Origin: an uncultured Clostridium sp.
GTDB taxonomy: Bacteria; Bacillota; Clostridia; Clostridiales; Clostridiaceae
Direction of reading: 5' to 3'
NCBI RefSeq assembly: GCF_934754915.1
Contig: NZ_CAKVKB010000061.1
Location: forward strand, 1-20,111
DNA: 20,111 nt
A program made the position numbers and the translations under genes. Shown here in pieces: positions 1 to 6,701 of the stretch; the first letter of the stretch is position 1; the number at the start of each line of letters is the position of its first letter. Below the pieces are notes generated by a model. It saw only the letters and a list, made by a program, of their open reading frames with translations, ran no database searches and had not been told where the DNA came from.

Positions 1-119
1 AAGCAGATATAATGCCATTTCCCTGAAACATTAACATATGTTAAATCGCTTACTACTATTTCTAAGTCTTCTCTATAATCTATTAGTGCCGAATTTATGA
101 GTACGATGAATAGGTGTTT
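1..119 (-). pseudogene. IS3-family transposase (OrfB) remnant
   Basis: The reverse complement reads through about 39 codons containing EIVVSDLTYVNV followed by SGKWHYIC. This matches the start of the DDE integrase core of IS3/IS150-type OrfB transposases, where the Asp of (S/T)D-(L/I/V)TYV is the first catalytic acid and W-x-Y follows. The frame runs off the left edge, so the rest of the catalytic core may lie outside the window. Upstream of about position 119 a different frame reads KNTYSSY, a motif that normally precedes this core in the same family, so a frameshift is likely. Beyond that the DNA is non-coding AT-rich sequence. The N-terminal part and OrfA are therefore missing, and I read this as a decayed copy. 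Family assignment is by recalled motif only. Confidence 0.7.
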
Positions 120-182
120 TTTTTATATATTTTTATCTTAAAAAATATGATTTTTAATTTTTAATATATTTACATGTCAATT

Positions 183-226
183 AATTTATTATCAGATTTG
201 ATTATAATCAAATCTGATAATAAATT
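183..226. repeat. Perfect 44-bp palindrome
   Basis: Each 22-base half is the exact reverse complement of the other (half-site AATTTATTATCAGATTTGAT plus TA), with no spacer at the centre. It sits between the transposase remnant and the PTS promoter region. The stem could act as a bidirectional terminator, although there is no strong T tract beyond the stem. It could also be an operator, a cruciform-forming site or a small insertion scar. Function unknown. Confidence 0.85.
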
Positions 227-317
227 TTAAAATACATATAATATTTTTAAATAAATAGGTAATAGATTTGTAAAAAGTTGGAATTAATGTATCATAAAAA
301 TATATTTTTCTATTATT

Positions 318-361
318 ATATACAATAAAATATAAGAATATATACAATAAAATATAAGAAT
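318..361. repeat. 22-bp direct tandem repeat, two exact copies
   Basis: The unit beginning ATATACAATAAAATATAAGA occurs at 318-339 and again, identically, at 340-361. It is AT-rich, non-coding and lies in the long upstream region of the PTS operon. It probably arose by slippage; a paired protein-binding site is possible but unsupported. Confidence 0.85.
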
Positions 362-424
362 CAATGATGAAAATTAGAAAAAATTTTAATAAAATATTGC
401 GTTTTAAGAGAAAAAGTGGTATTA

Positions 425-438
425 TGTAAACGTAATCT
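425..438 (+). promoter_or_regulatory. cre-like catabolite-control site
   Basis: TGTAAACGTAATCT matches the CcpA consensus TGWAARCGYTWWCW at every position except the tenth. It lies about 120 bp upstream of the candidate promoter at 558-586 and about 230 bp before the manX start. Catabolite control of a mannose-type PTS operon is common in Firmicutes. The site is inferred from one sequence and its distance from the promoter is large. Confidence 0.4.
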
Positions 439-557
439 AAATTGAAAAAATTTTTTGATTTGATTACTGAAAATAAAAATATTTAATATGCTTCCAATTT
501 AAATAATGAATGGATATAAGATAAAATTATATAACTTTTATAGGGTATTATGAAATT

Positions 558-586
558 TTGATTATTTATTTTTATACATTTGTATA
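558..586 (+). promoter_or_regulatory. Candidate sigma-A promoter of the PTS operon
   Basis: TTGATT at 558-563 is separated by 17 bases from TGTATA at 581-586, giving a roughly 70-base 5' leader before manX. In DNA this AT-rich such matches occur by chance. No sigma-54 type -24/-12 element was seen. Confidence 0.4.
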
Positions 587-669
587 TAGTTAATTTTAGG
601 TTAAGTTATTTTATTTGATATTCAACATTCTTTAGATTTGGTAGCTCATAGGGAATAGGAGGTATGGAA

Positions 670-1647
670 ATGGTAGGAATTATTCTTGCTAGTCATGGTG
701 AATTCGCTAAAGGAATTTTGCAGTCTGGTTCAATGATTTTCGGAGAACAAGAAAATGTAAAGGCTGTAACATTAATGCCTAGTGAAGGACCTGATGACTT
801 AAGGAAAAAACTTCAGGATGCAATTGCAACATTTGAAAATCAAGATGAAGTTTTATTCTTAGTTGATCTTTGGGGTGGTACTCCATTCAATCAAGCTAAT
901 GCTTTATTTGAAGAACATAAAGACAAATGGGCAATTGTAGCTGGATTAAATCTACCAATGTTAATTGAAGCTTATGGTGCACGTCTTTCAATGGAATCAG
1001 CACATGAAATTGCAGCTAATATATTAACATCAGCTAAAGAAGGGGTTAAAGTTAAACCAGAGGAATTAGAACCATCAGATACTGGTAATGGTTCAGGGGC
1101 TGCTAAACAGCAATCAAACGCAGGTGCGCCTGGAAAGTTTGAATATGTTTTAGCTCGTATAGATTCTCGTTTACTTCATGGACAGGTAGCGACTGCTTGG
1201 ACAAAAACTGTTCAGCCTACAAGAATTATTGTAGTATCAGATGCAGTAGCAAAAGATAAACTTCGTAAGAATTTAATACAACAGGCAGCTCCTCCAGGAG
1301 TTAAAGCACATGTTGTTCCAGTAGATCATATGATAAAACTTGCAAAAGATGATCAACATTTTGGAGGACAACGTGCACTGCTTCTTTTTGAAAATCCACA
1401 GGATGTTTTAAGAGCAGTAGAGGGAGGCGTACCATTAAAAACTATAAATGTTGGGTCTATGGCTCATTCTATAGGTAAGGTTCAGCCAAACAAAGTACTT
1501 GCATTCAATCAAGATGATATTGATACATTTAAGAAATTAGAAAATGAAGGAATTAATTTTGATGTTCGTAAAGTGCCAAGTGATTCAAAGGGAAATATGA
1601 ATGAAATCCTTAATAAGGCACAAGAAGAATTGAACAAACTAAAATAA
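670..1647 (+). CDS. manX: Mannose-family PTS EIIAB component
   Basis: Cytoplasmic phosphotransfer subunit of a mannose/fructose/sorbose-family sugar permease, passing phosphate from HPr to the incoming sugar. The 325-residue protein has an N-terminal EIIA domain (about 1-125) beginning MVGIILASHGEF, with phosphorylatable His9 and the conserved VDLWGGTPFN stretch. A Gly/Ser/Ala/Gln-rich linker spans roughly 131-157. The EIIB domain follows, with RIDSRLLHGQV and phosphorylatable His170. The start at 670 is preferred over the in-frame ATG at 664: AGGAGG at 657-662 is 7 bases from 670 but only 1 base from 664, and MVGIILASHG is the family's usual N terminus. It is the first gene of a three-gene operon, 37 bases before manY. 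Sugar specificity (mannose, glucose, other) cannot be read from the sequence. Confidence 0.95.
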   Translation: MVGIILASHGEFAKGILQSGSMIFGEQENVKAVTLMPSEGPDDLRKKLQDAIATFENQDEVLFLVDLWGGTPFNQANALFEEHKDKWAIVAGLNLPMLIEAYGARLSMESAHEIAANILTSAKEGVKVKPEELEPSDTGNGSGAAKQQSNAGAPGKFEYVLARIDSRLLHGQVATAWTKTVQPTRIIVVSDAVAKDKLRKNLIQQAAPPGVKAHVVPVDHMIKLAKDDQHFGGQRALLLFENPQDVLRAVEGGVPLKTINVGSMAHSIGKVQPNKVLAFNQDDIDTFKKLENEGINFDVRKVPSDSKGNMNEILNKAQEELNKLK

Positions 1648-1684
1648 TCTAATGATTGATTAGATAAAAAAGGAGGATTATATT

Positions 1685-2491
1685 ATGACTTTAAATATAT
1701 TACAAATTATATTAGTCATTATTGTAGCATTTCTAGCTGGTGTAGAAGGTATTATGGATGAATTTCAATTTCACCAACCAATAGTTGCCTGCACATTAAT
1801 TGGCTTAGTTACAGGTAATTTAGGACCATGCTTAATATTAGGCGGTACTCTTCAAATGATGGCTTTAGGATGGGCTAATATAGGTGCAGCAGTCGCTCCA
1901 GATGCAGCATTAGCATCTGTTGCATCAGCAATTATTTTAGTTCTTGGAGGTCAAGGAACTGAAGGTGTTTCTTCAGCAATCGCAATTGCCGTACCACTAG
2001 CAGTTGCAGGTTTATTATTAACAATTATTTGTCGTACAATTGCTACAGCATTCGTACATTTCATGGATTCTGCCGCTAAAGAAGGAAATATTAAAGCTAT
2101 TGAATTCTGGCAGATTGCAGCGATATGTTTACAAGGTATTCGTATTGCAATTCCAGCAGCTTTAATTCTAGCAATTGGTGCTGGACCTATAGGTTCATTA
2201 CTTAATGCTATGCCTGCATGGTTAACAGATGGTTTAGCAATCGGTGGTGGAATGGTTGTTGCTGTTGGTTATGCTATGGTAATAAATATGATGGCTACAA
2301 AAGAAGTATGGCCATTCTTTGCAATAGGTTTTGTATTGGCAACTGTTTCACAAATCACACTTATCGGTCTTGGTGCAATAGGTGTTGCATTAGCTCTTAT
2401 CTACTTAACACTTTCTAAAAAAGGTGGTTCAAGCAATGGGGGTAATGCAAATGTTGGTGATCCTGTTGGTGACATTATAGACAGATACTAA
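1685..2491 (+). CDS. manY: Mannose-family PTS EIIC component
   Basis: Integral membrane subunit that, with EIID, forms the sugar channel of the mannose-type phosphotransferase system. The 268-residue protein is almost wholly hydrophobic, with long segments such as IIVAFLAGVEGIMDEF and a Gly/Ala-rich LGGTLQMMALGWANIGAA stretch characteristic of the sorbose-permease EIIC family. Length is normal for the family. An AGGAGG site lies just before the ATG. The C-terminal tail (SNGGNANVGDPVGDIIDRY) is polar, Gly/Asn-rich and probably cytoplasmic. It sits between manX and manZ, 18 bases before the latter, and is surely cotranscribed. Confidence 0.95.
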   Translation: MTLNILQIILVIIVAFLAGVEGIMDEFQFHQPIVACTLIGLVTGNLGPCLILGGTLQMMALGWANIGAAVAPDAALASVASAIILVLGGQGTEGVSSAIAIAVPLAVAGLLLTIICRTIATAFVHFMDSAAKEGNIKAIEFWQIAAICLQGIRIAIPAALILAIGAGPIGSLLNAMPAWLTDGLAIGGGMVVAVGYAMVINMMATKEVWPFFAIGFVLATVSQITLIGLGAIGVALALIYLTLSKKGGSSNGGNANVGDPVGDIIDRY

Positions 2492-2509
2492 GAAGGGAGA
2501 GGAAACAAT

Positions 2510-3421
2510 ATGGCTAAAGATTTAAAATTAAGTAAAAAAGATCGAATTTCAGTTTGGTGGCGTTCAACTTTCCTTCAAGGTTCTTGGAACTATGAAAGAA
2601 TGCAGAATGGTGGCTGGGTATTTGCAATGATTCCAGCAATCAAAACATTATATAAAAATAAAGAAGATAGAGTGGCAGCTTTAAAACGTCACTTAGAATT
2701 CTTTAATACACATCCATATGTTGCATCTCCAGTTCTTGGAGTAACATTAGCATTAGAAGAAGAACGTGCAAATGGTGCACCAGTTGATGATGTAACTATT
2801 CAAGGTGTTAAGGTTGGTATGATGGGACCTTTAGCTGGTATTGGAGATCCAGTTTTCTGGTTCACAGTTAGACCAATACTTGGAGCATTAGCTGCTTCAC
2901 TTGCTATGAATGGTAATATTCTTGGACCAATAATATTCTTCTTTGCATGGAATATTATTCGTATGGCATTTATGTGGTATACTCAAGAATTTGGTTATAA
3001 AGCTGGTTCTCGTATCAGTGATGATTTATCAGGCGGATTATTACAAGATATTACTAAAGGTGCATCTATTCTTGGTATGTTCATATTAGGTTCATTAGTT
3101 AACAGATGGGTATCTGTAAACTTTGCTCCAGTAGTATCAACAGTTTCATTAAGTGAAGGTGCTTATATTGACTGGGCTAATCTTCCAAGTGGTGCAGAAG
3201 GTATAAGGCAAGCTTTATTACAACAAGCATCAGGAATGTCATTAACACCAGAAAAAGTTACAACATTACAAAATAACTTAGATTCTTTAATTCCAGGACT
3301 TGCAGGATTATTGATAACACTTCTTTGTATGTGGTTACTTAAGAAGAAGGTTTCTCCAATAGTAATAATTCTTGGATTATTCATAGTTGGTATTGTATTC
3401 CACTTAATTGGATTAATGTAA
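2510..3421 (+). CDS. manZ: Mannose-family PTS EIID component
   Basis: Second membrane subunit of the mannose-type PTS. The 303-residue protein begins with a soluble region (about 1-100) containing WWRSTFLQGSWNYERMQNGG and the conserved VKVGMMGPLAGIGDPVFWFT, the hallmark of the EIID family. Hydrophobic segments and a C-terminal membrane helix ending LFIVGIVFHLIGLM follow. The start has a GGGAGAGG ribosome site. It is the last gene of the operon, with a terminator 11 bases after the stop. Confidence 0.95.
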   Translation: MAKDLKLSKKDRISVWWRSTFLQGSWNYERMQNGGWVFAMIPAIKTLYKNKEDRVAALKRHLEFFNTHPYVASPVLGVTLALEEERANGAPVDDVTIQGVKVGMMGPLAGIGDPVFWFTVRPILGALAASLAMNGNILGPIIFFFAWNIIRMAFMWYTQEFGYKAGSRISDDLSGGLLQDITKGASILGMFILGSLVNRWVSVNFAPVVSTVSLSEGAYIDWANLPSGAEGIRQALLQQASGMSLTPEKVTTLQNNLDSLIPGLAGLLITLLCMWLLKKKVSPIVIILGLFIVGIVFHLIGLM

Positions 3422-3431
3422 CATTTTTATT

Positions 3432-3460
3432 AGCCTAGGCTTTTTAAGCCTGGGCTTTTG
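3432..3460 (+). terminator. Rho-independent terminator of manXYZ
   Basis: An 11-bp stem (AGCCTAGGCTT at 3432-3442 with AAGCCTGGGCT at 3446-3456, one G-U pair) with a three-base loop is followed by TTT. It ends the PTS operon, though some read-through into the ManO gene is possible. Confidence 0.85.
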
Positions 3461-3523
3461 TTAATATTTAATAAAGTAAGTGAAGTGGAAAAATAAGTTA
3501 AATTTCAATGTAATCTAACATAG

Positions 3524-3552
3524 TTGATAGAAATACACGAAAAATATATAAT
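3524..3552 (+). promoter_or_regulatory. Near-consensus sigma-A promoter for manO
   Basis: TTGATA at 3524-3529, a 17-base spacer and a perfect TATAAT at 3547-3552 lie 32 bases before the ManO start. Because it follows the manXYZ terminator, manO can be expressed separately from the permease genes. Confidence 0.7.
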
Positions 3553-3584
3553 AAATTATATCCTACATTAGAAAGGGAGATTAG

Positions 3585-3959
3585 ATGGTTCAGTCACTTA
3601 ACACAAAAGTAGATTTAGTAATTGATGCAACAGCATTTACAGGTCTTACAGACTACGGTAAGATTATGATTGGTGATAAAGGTTTTGAATTTTATAATTC
3701 TCGTGATGTTCGTAAATTTATACAGATTCCATGGGAAGAAGTTGATTATGTTATTGTTTCTATATTATTTAAAGGAAAATGGATTCCAAGATATGCAATA
3801 AAAACTAAGAAAAATGGAACATATACATTTGCTTCTAAAGATGCAAAAAAGGTACTTCGTACAATTAGAAATTATATTGCACCAGATCATATAGTTTCTT
3901 CTTTGAGCTTTTTTGATGTGCTAAAGAGAGCGATAAAATCAATATTTAAGAAAAAATAA
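3585..3959 (+). CDS. manO: DUF956 / ManO-type protein of mannose PTS loci
   Basis: A 124-residue soluble protein of the DUF956 family, which is almost always found next to mannose-type PTS operons and is called ManO in some lactic acid bacteria. Its biochemical role is not established; a regulatory or accessory role is usually supposed. The recognisable family features are the N terminus MVQSLNTKVDL, the TGLTDYGKIMIGDKGFEFYN segment and IPWEEVDYV followed by GKWIPRYAIKTK. The C terminus is basic (KRAIKSIFKKK). An AAAGGGAG site precedes the ATG. It has its own promoter and its own downstream hairpin, so it forms a monocistronic unit beside the permease operon. Confidence 0.9.
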   Translation: MVQSLNTKVDLVIDATAFTGLTDYGKIMIGDKGFEFYNSRDVRKFIQIPWEEVDYVIVSILFKGKWIPRYAIKTKKNGTYTFASKDAKKVLRTIRNYIAPDHIVSSLSFFDVLKRAIKSIFKKK

Positions 3960-3970
3960 TAAAACAAAGG

Positions 3971-4006
3971 AACCTATGTAGTAGAATATATGCATAGGTT
4001 TATGTT
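3971..4006 (+). terminator. Candidate terminator after manO
   Basis: An 8-bp perfect stem (AACCTATG 3971-3978 with CATAGGTT 3993-4000) with a 14-base loop is followed by TATGTTTTT. The loop is long and the stem AT-rich, so it is weaker than the manXYZ terminator. Confidence 0.55.
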
Positions 4007-4064
4007 TTTAAAAAGGTACAAATTAATGGAATATATAAATAAATCTCAATATAGGAGAAGAAAA

Positions 4065-4487
4065 ATGATGATTATAGAAAAATTAAGAGAAGAAGATATT
4101 TCAAAAGTTTTAGAATTATATAAAGATATTCTTCCATTTGAAACGTCTTTAAATAAATCAGAAGAAATGTATAAAAAAATTATATCAGATGAAAATTATA
4201 ATTTATTAGTAGCAAAAGAAAATAATGAAATTTTAGGGACTATGCTTGGAATATGCTGTAATGGTCTTGCTGAACCGTTTTTAGTCATTGAAGATGTTGT
4301 TATAAAAGATGGAATGAGAGGAAAAGGAATAGGAAAAAAGCTTATGAAGGAATTAGATAATTTTGCTCATGAGAAAAAATGTACATATTCCATACTTGTT
4401 TCGTCTGATTTTAGAAAAGAAGCACATAAGTTTTATGAAAAAGTTGGATTTACAGATGGAGTTAGAGGCTTTAGAAAAGTTTATTAA
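4065..4487 (+). CDS. GNAT-family N-acetyltransferase
   Basis: A 140-residue acetyl-CoA-dependent acyltransferase of the GCN5-related family; substrate unknown. The acetyl-CoA-binding motif A is visible as VIKDGMRGKGIGKKLMKELD (the R-G-K-G-I-G loop), preceded by the beta-strand EPFLVIEDVV. A C-terminal KFYEKVGF typical of motif B closes the fold. The start at 4065 is chosen because AGGAGAAG at 4053-4060 sits just upstream. The in-frame ATG at 3990 lies inside the preceding terminator hairpin and would add 25 uncharacteristic residues. The MerR-type regulator follows 38 bases later and may be cotranscribed. Confidence 0.88.
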   Translation: MMIIEKLREEDISKVLELYKDILPFETSLNKSEEMYKKIISDENYNLLVAKENNEILGTMLGICCNGLAEPFLVIEDVVIKDGMRGKGIGKKLMKELDNFAHEKKCTYSILVSSDFRKEAHKFYEKVGFTDGVRGFRKVY

Positions 4488-4525
4488 ATAAAAGTATATG
4501 AATATTTAAAAGGATGGTTAATAAA

Positions 4526-4918
4526 ATGACTATTTCAGAAGTGAGTAAAAAATATAATTTAACAGCAGATACTATACGTTATTATGAAAGGATAGGTTTA
4601 ATACCTCCAGTACATAGAAATGGAAGTGGTAATCGTGATTTTTTGGAAGAAGATTGCAATTGGCTGGAATTTATTAAATGTATGAGAGGGGCAGGACTTT
4701 CCATTGAAGTTCTCATTGATTATGTTACAATGTTTCAGCAGGGAAATTCTACAACACAGGCAAGAAAGAATCTTTTAATTGAACAGCGTGACCTTCTTGC
4801 AGGCAGGATAGAAGAAATGCAGGCTACTTTGAAAAGATTGGATAGAAAAATTGAGAGATATGATGAAATAGTTGAAGAGAATGCATCCAGACTTTTAGGA
4901 AAAAATGCATCAAAATAA
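4526..4918 (+). CDS. MerR-family regulator, AdhR/NmlR-like
   Basis: A 130-residue DNA-binding regulator. Residues 1-70 form the winged-helix MerR domain (MTISEVSKKYNLTADTIRYYERIGLIPPV, then NRDFLEEDCNWLEFIKCMRGAGLSI). Residues 75-125 form a dimerising coiled coil (LIEQRDLLAGRIEEMQATLKRLDRKIERYDEI). There is no large effector domain. With the start at 4526, a cysteine falls at position 52 (FIKC-M-RGAG). From memory, that is the position of the redox/carbonyl-sensing cysteine of Bacillus AdhR, so an electrophile-responsive role is plausible. A second cysteine is at 44. The ATG at 4514 overlaps the AAAAGG site and is less likely. It overlaps the ORF that contains the next gene. Confidence 0.9.
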   Translation: MTISEVSKKYNLTADTIRYYERIGLIPPVHRNGSGNRDFLEEDCNWLEFIKCMRGAGLSIEVLIDYVTMFQQGNSTTQARKNLLIEQRDLLAGRIEEMQATLKRLDRKIERYDEIVEENASRLLGKNASK

Positions 4919-4931
4919 TAGATTGGAGAAA

Positions 4932-5168
4932 ATGATTGATATGGATAAATTTTTAATTAAAAATACAACAAGAGAGCAAAGAGAACAGATTGTAAAAGAA
5001 TCACTTGGATATAGTGATATTGGATGTGATGAATATTCTGATGGATATGATTTATATCAGCCTTATATAGATGGCAAAATGGAAATTTCAGAAATTACTC
5101 AAGCATATAAAGCAAATTATGTATCTGAATCAAGAGACAGATATAGCGGTTACAGCTGTAACAGATAA
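4932..5168 (+). CDS. Small conserved protein of unknown function
   Basis: A 78-residue acidic protein beginning MIDMDKFLIKNTTREQREQIVKESLG, with a central DIGCDEYSDGYDLYQPYIDGK segment and a helix EISEITQAYKANYV. GGAG at 4924-4927 precedes the ATG at 4932; the ATG at 4941 is also possible. The frame extends upstream to 4905 and would overlap the regulator, but without a ribosome site there. I associate similar small proteins with MerR-type neighbours in clostridia but know no function. The YI-G-K-ISE pattern faintly recalls VbhA-type antitoxin helices, but no Fic-inhibition motif is present, so I do not assign that. The two cysteines (DIGC and the C-terminal YSCNR) are noteworthy beside a cysteine-bearing regulator. 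Confidence 0.7.
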   Translation: MIDMDKFLIKNTTREQREQIVKESLGYSDIGCDEYSDGYDLYQPYIDGKMEISEITQAYKANYVSESRDRYSGYSCNR

Positions 5169-5199
5169 GTAAGGATGTTTATAAGATTTTTATAAAGCT

Positions 5200-5295
5200 G
5201 CTGCATAGAAACTAGAACTACTGCATATATAGTCATTAAATTTTAGAATCCTATATTATATGTGATAGTAATAGTAAGTGATGCAGCGTTTTTTT
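5200..5295 (+). terminator. Long T-tract hairpin directly ahead of the dihydrouridine synthase gene
   Basis: GCTGCAT (5200-5206) pairs with ATGCAGC (5281-5287), and a run of seven T follows at 5289-5295. The roughly 75-base interior can pair further, for example GCATATATAG near 5223-5232 with CTATATTATATGT near 5251. It can terminate transcription from the MerR unit. The next gene's ribosome site begins only 7 bases later, so it could also act as an attenuator. Confidence 0.65.
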
Positions 5296-5317
5296 GTTTA
5301 CAAAGGAGATTATTGAA

Positions 5318-6286
5318 ATGAAATTTTATTTTGCACCCCTTGAGGGAATAACAGGTTATATATATAGAAATGCATATAATAGGTACTTTGGGAATATTGA
5401 CAAATATTTTACACCATTTGTGTCACCAACAGCTAATAAATGTTTCACATCAAAAGAAATGAACGATATAATGCCAGAACATAATAAAGGAATGAATGTA
5501 ATTCCACAAATTCTTACAAATAACAGTGAATATTTTATCTATACAGTGAATCAAATGAGAGAAATGGGATATGAAGAAGTAAATTTAAATCTTGGATGTC
5601 CATCAGGAACTGTTGTATCTAAAGGAAAAGGAGCTGGATTTCTTGGACATAAAGAAGAGCTGGATAAATTTCTTGAAGAAATATTTTCAAAAGCACAAAT
5701 AAAAATTTCTATAAAAACAAGAATTGGTATTGATTCATATGAAGATTTTCCTGAAATAATGAATATATTTAATAAATACCCATTAGAAGAATTAATAATA
5801 CACCCTAGAATACAAAGAGACTTTTATAAAAATATTCCTAATATTGAAGTGTTTAAAGAAGCGTTAAAACTTAGTAAAAATCCAGTATGTTATAATGGTG
5901 ATATTTTTAGTTTGAATGATTACAAGTTATTAATTAGTGAATGTCCTAATCTTAAGGCTGTAATGCTTGGAAGGGGGATTATTGCAAATCCTGGACTTAT
6001 AAGCGAAATAAACGAAGGAATATGCGTCAAGAAAGAAGAATTAAAAGAATTTCATGATGAAGTATTTAATGGATATAAGAAAATTCTTTCAGGAGATAAA
6101 AATGTTTTATTTAAAATGAAAGAATTTTGGTTTTATATGATAAATATATTTGAGGAAAATGAAAAATATGCAAAAAAAATAAAAAAATCAAAATTTCTTA
6201 ATGAATATATAACAATTGTAAATATGTTGTTTAAAGATCTTTCAATTGCAGATGATTCTTGTTTAAGAAAATTTAAATACTGTTAA
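5318..6286 (+). CDS. tRNA-dihydrouridine synthase family protein
   Basis: A 322-residue FMN-dependent TIM-barrel enzyme of the Dus family (COG0042), which reduces uridines in the D-loop of tRNA. Family features seen in order: N-terminal FAPLEGITGYIYRNAY; VNLNLGCPSGTVVSKGKGAGF with the likely catalytic Cys94; IKTRIGIDSYEDF; the FMN/tRNA-contact HPRIQRDFYKN; VCYNGDIFS; and LGRGIIANPGL. Which uridine it modifies cannot be told. The annotated start is ATG 5318, with AAAGGAG at 5302-5308. An upstream in-frame TTG at 5294 lies in the terminator T tract and is rejected. It belongs to the shorter Dus-like branch common in clostridia. Confidence 0.9.
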   Translation: MKFYFAPLEGITGYIYRNAYNRYFGNIDKYFTPFVSPTANKCFTSKEMNDIMPEHNKGMNVIPQILTNNSEYFIYTVNQMREMGYEEVNLNLGCPSGTVVSKGKGAGFLGHKEELDKFLEEIFSKAQIKISIKTRIGIDSYEDFPEIMNIFNKYPLEELIIHPRIQRDFYKNIPNIEVFKEALKLSKNPVCYNGDIFSLNDYKLLISECPNLKAVMLGRGIIANPGLISEINEGICVKKEELKEFHDEVFNGYKKILSGDKNVLFKMKEFWFYMINIFEENEKYAKKIKKSKFLNEYITIVNMLFKDLSIADDSCLRKFKYC

Positions 6287-6359
6287 TTATTTGTAAAATT
6301 TAAGTGCTTTTTATATAAAATTATAGAAGATAAGAATGGAGTTAAATATATATGTTTCA

Positions 6360-6450
6360 ATAATAAAACTACATAATATTAAAGAAATCTTGAAAAGATT
6401 TGGCCATTCATTGTCAATTGTCCATTGTACATTGTTAATTGGAATATATA
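6360..6450 (+). repeat. Dispersed intergenic repeat, copy A
   Basis: One of four related sequences in the window. It starts AATAAAACT, continues ATTAAAGAAATCTTG with the hairpin AAATCTT-GAA-AAGATTT, then CATTGTCAATTG, CATTGTACATTGTTAATTG and ends in GGAATATATA. It lies between the dus-family gene and the transaldolase promoter. Confidence 0.85.
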
Positions 6451-6511
6451 TATATAATAGTTTTTTATATAAAAAATGAAAGAATGAATTTAAGAATATT
6501 TATGAAAAGTA

Positions 6512-6539
6512 TTGACTATAGAAAATAATAGGTTAATAT
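6512..6539 (+). promoter_or_regulatory. Candidate promoter of the transaldolase gene
   Basis: TTGACT at 6512-6517, a 16-base spacer and TAATAT at 6534-6539. A start near 6546 would place repeat copy B wholly inside the 5' untranslated region. Confidence 0.4.
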
Positions 6540-6601
6540 AGACTTATTAAGTAATATAGATAATTTTAGGAGTATATGTATTTTGATAACAATTGTATAA
6601 T

Positions 6602-6674
6602 GATTAAAGAAATCTTCAAAAGATTTCATCCTTTATTGTCAATTATTCATTGTACATTGTTAATTGGAATATAT
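6602..6674 (+). repeat. Dispersed intergenic repeat, copy B, in the transaldolase leader
   Basis: Core closely matches copy A: ATTAAAGAAATCTTC, hairpin AAATCTT/AAGATTT, TTATTGTCAATT, CATTGTACATTGTTAATTG, GGAATATATA. It ends 13 bases before the AGGAAGGA ribosome site of the next gene. An open frame from 6576 merely translates the repeat into a spurious N-terminal extension. Confidence 0.85.
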
Positions 6675-6701
6675 ACCTGTGAATTTAGGAAGGAAGTTTT
6701 T

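Noticed and set aside
480..663. Sigma-54 promoter for the mannose PTS operon
   Set aside because: Such operons are often LevR/sigma-54 controlled, but no TGGCAC-N5-TTGC-like element and no LevR gene was seen.
3990..4064. N-terminal extension of the GNAT protein
   Set aside because: The ATG lies in the manO terminator hairpin and lacks a ribosome site; 4065 has both site and typical domain start.
6576..6701. N-terminal extension of the transaldolase
   Set aside because: It is translated repeat copy B; the conserved family start and the ribosome site are at 6702.
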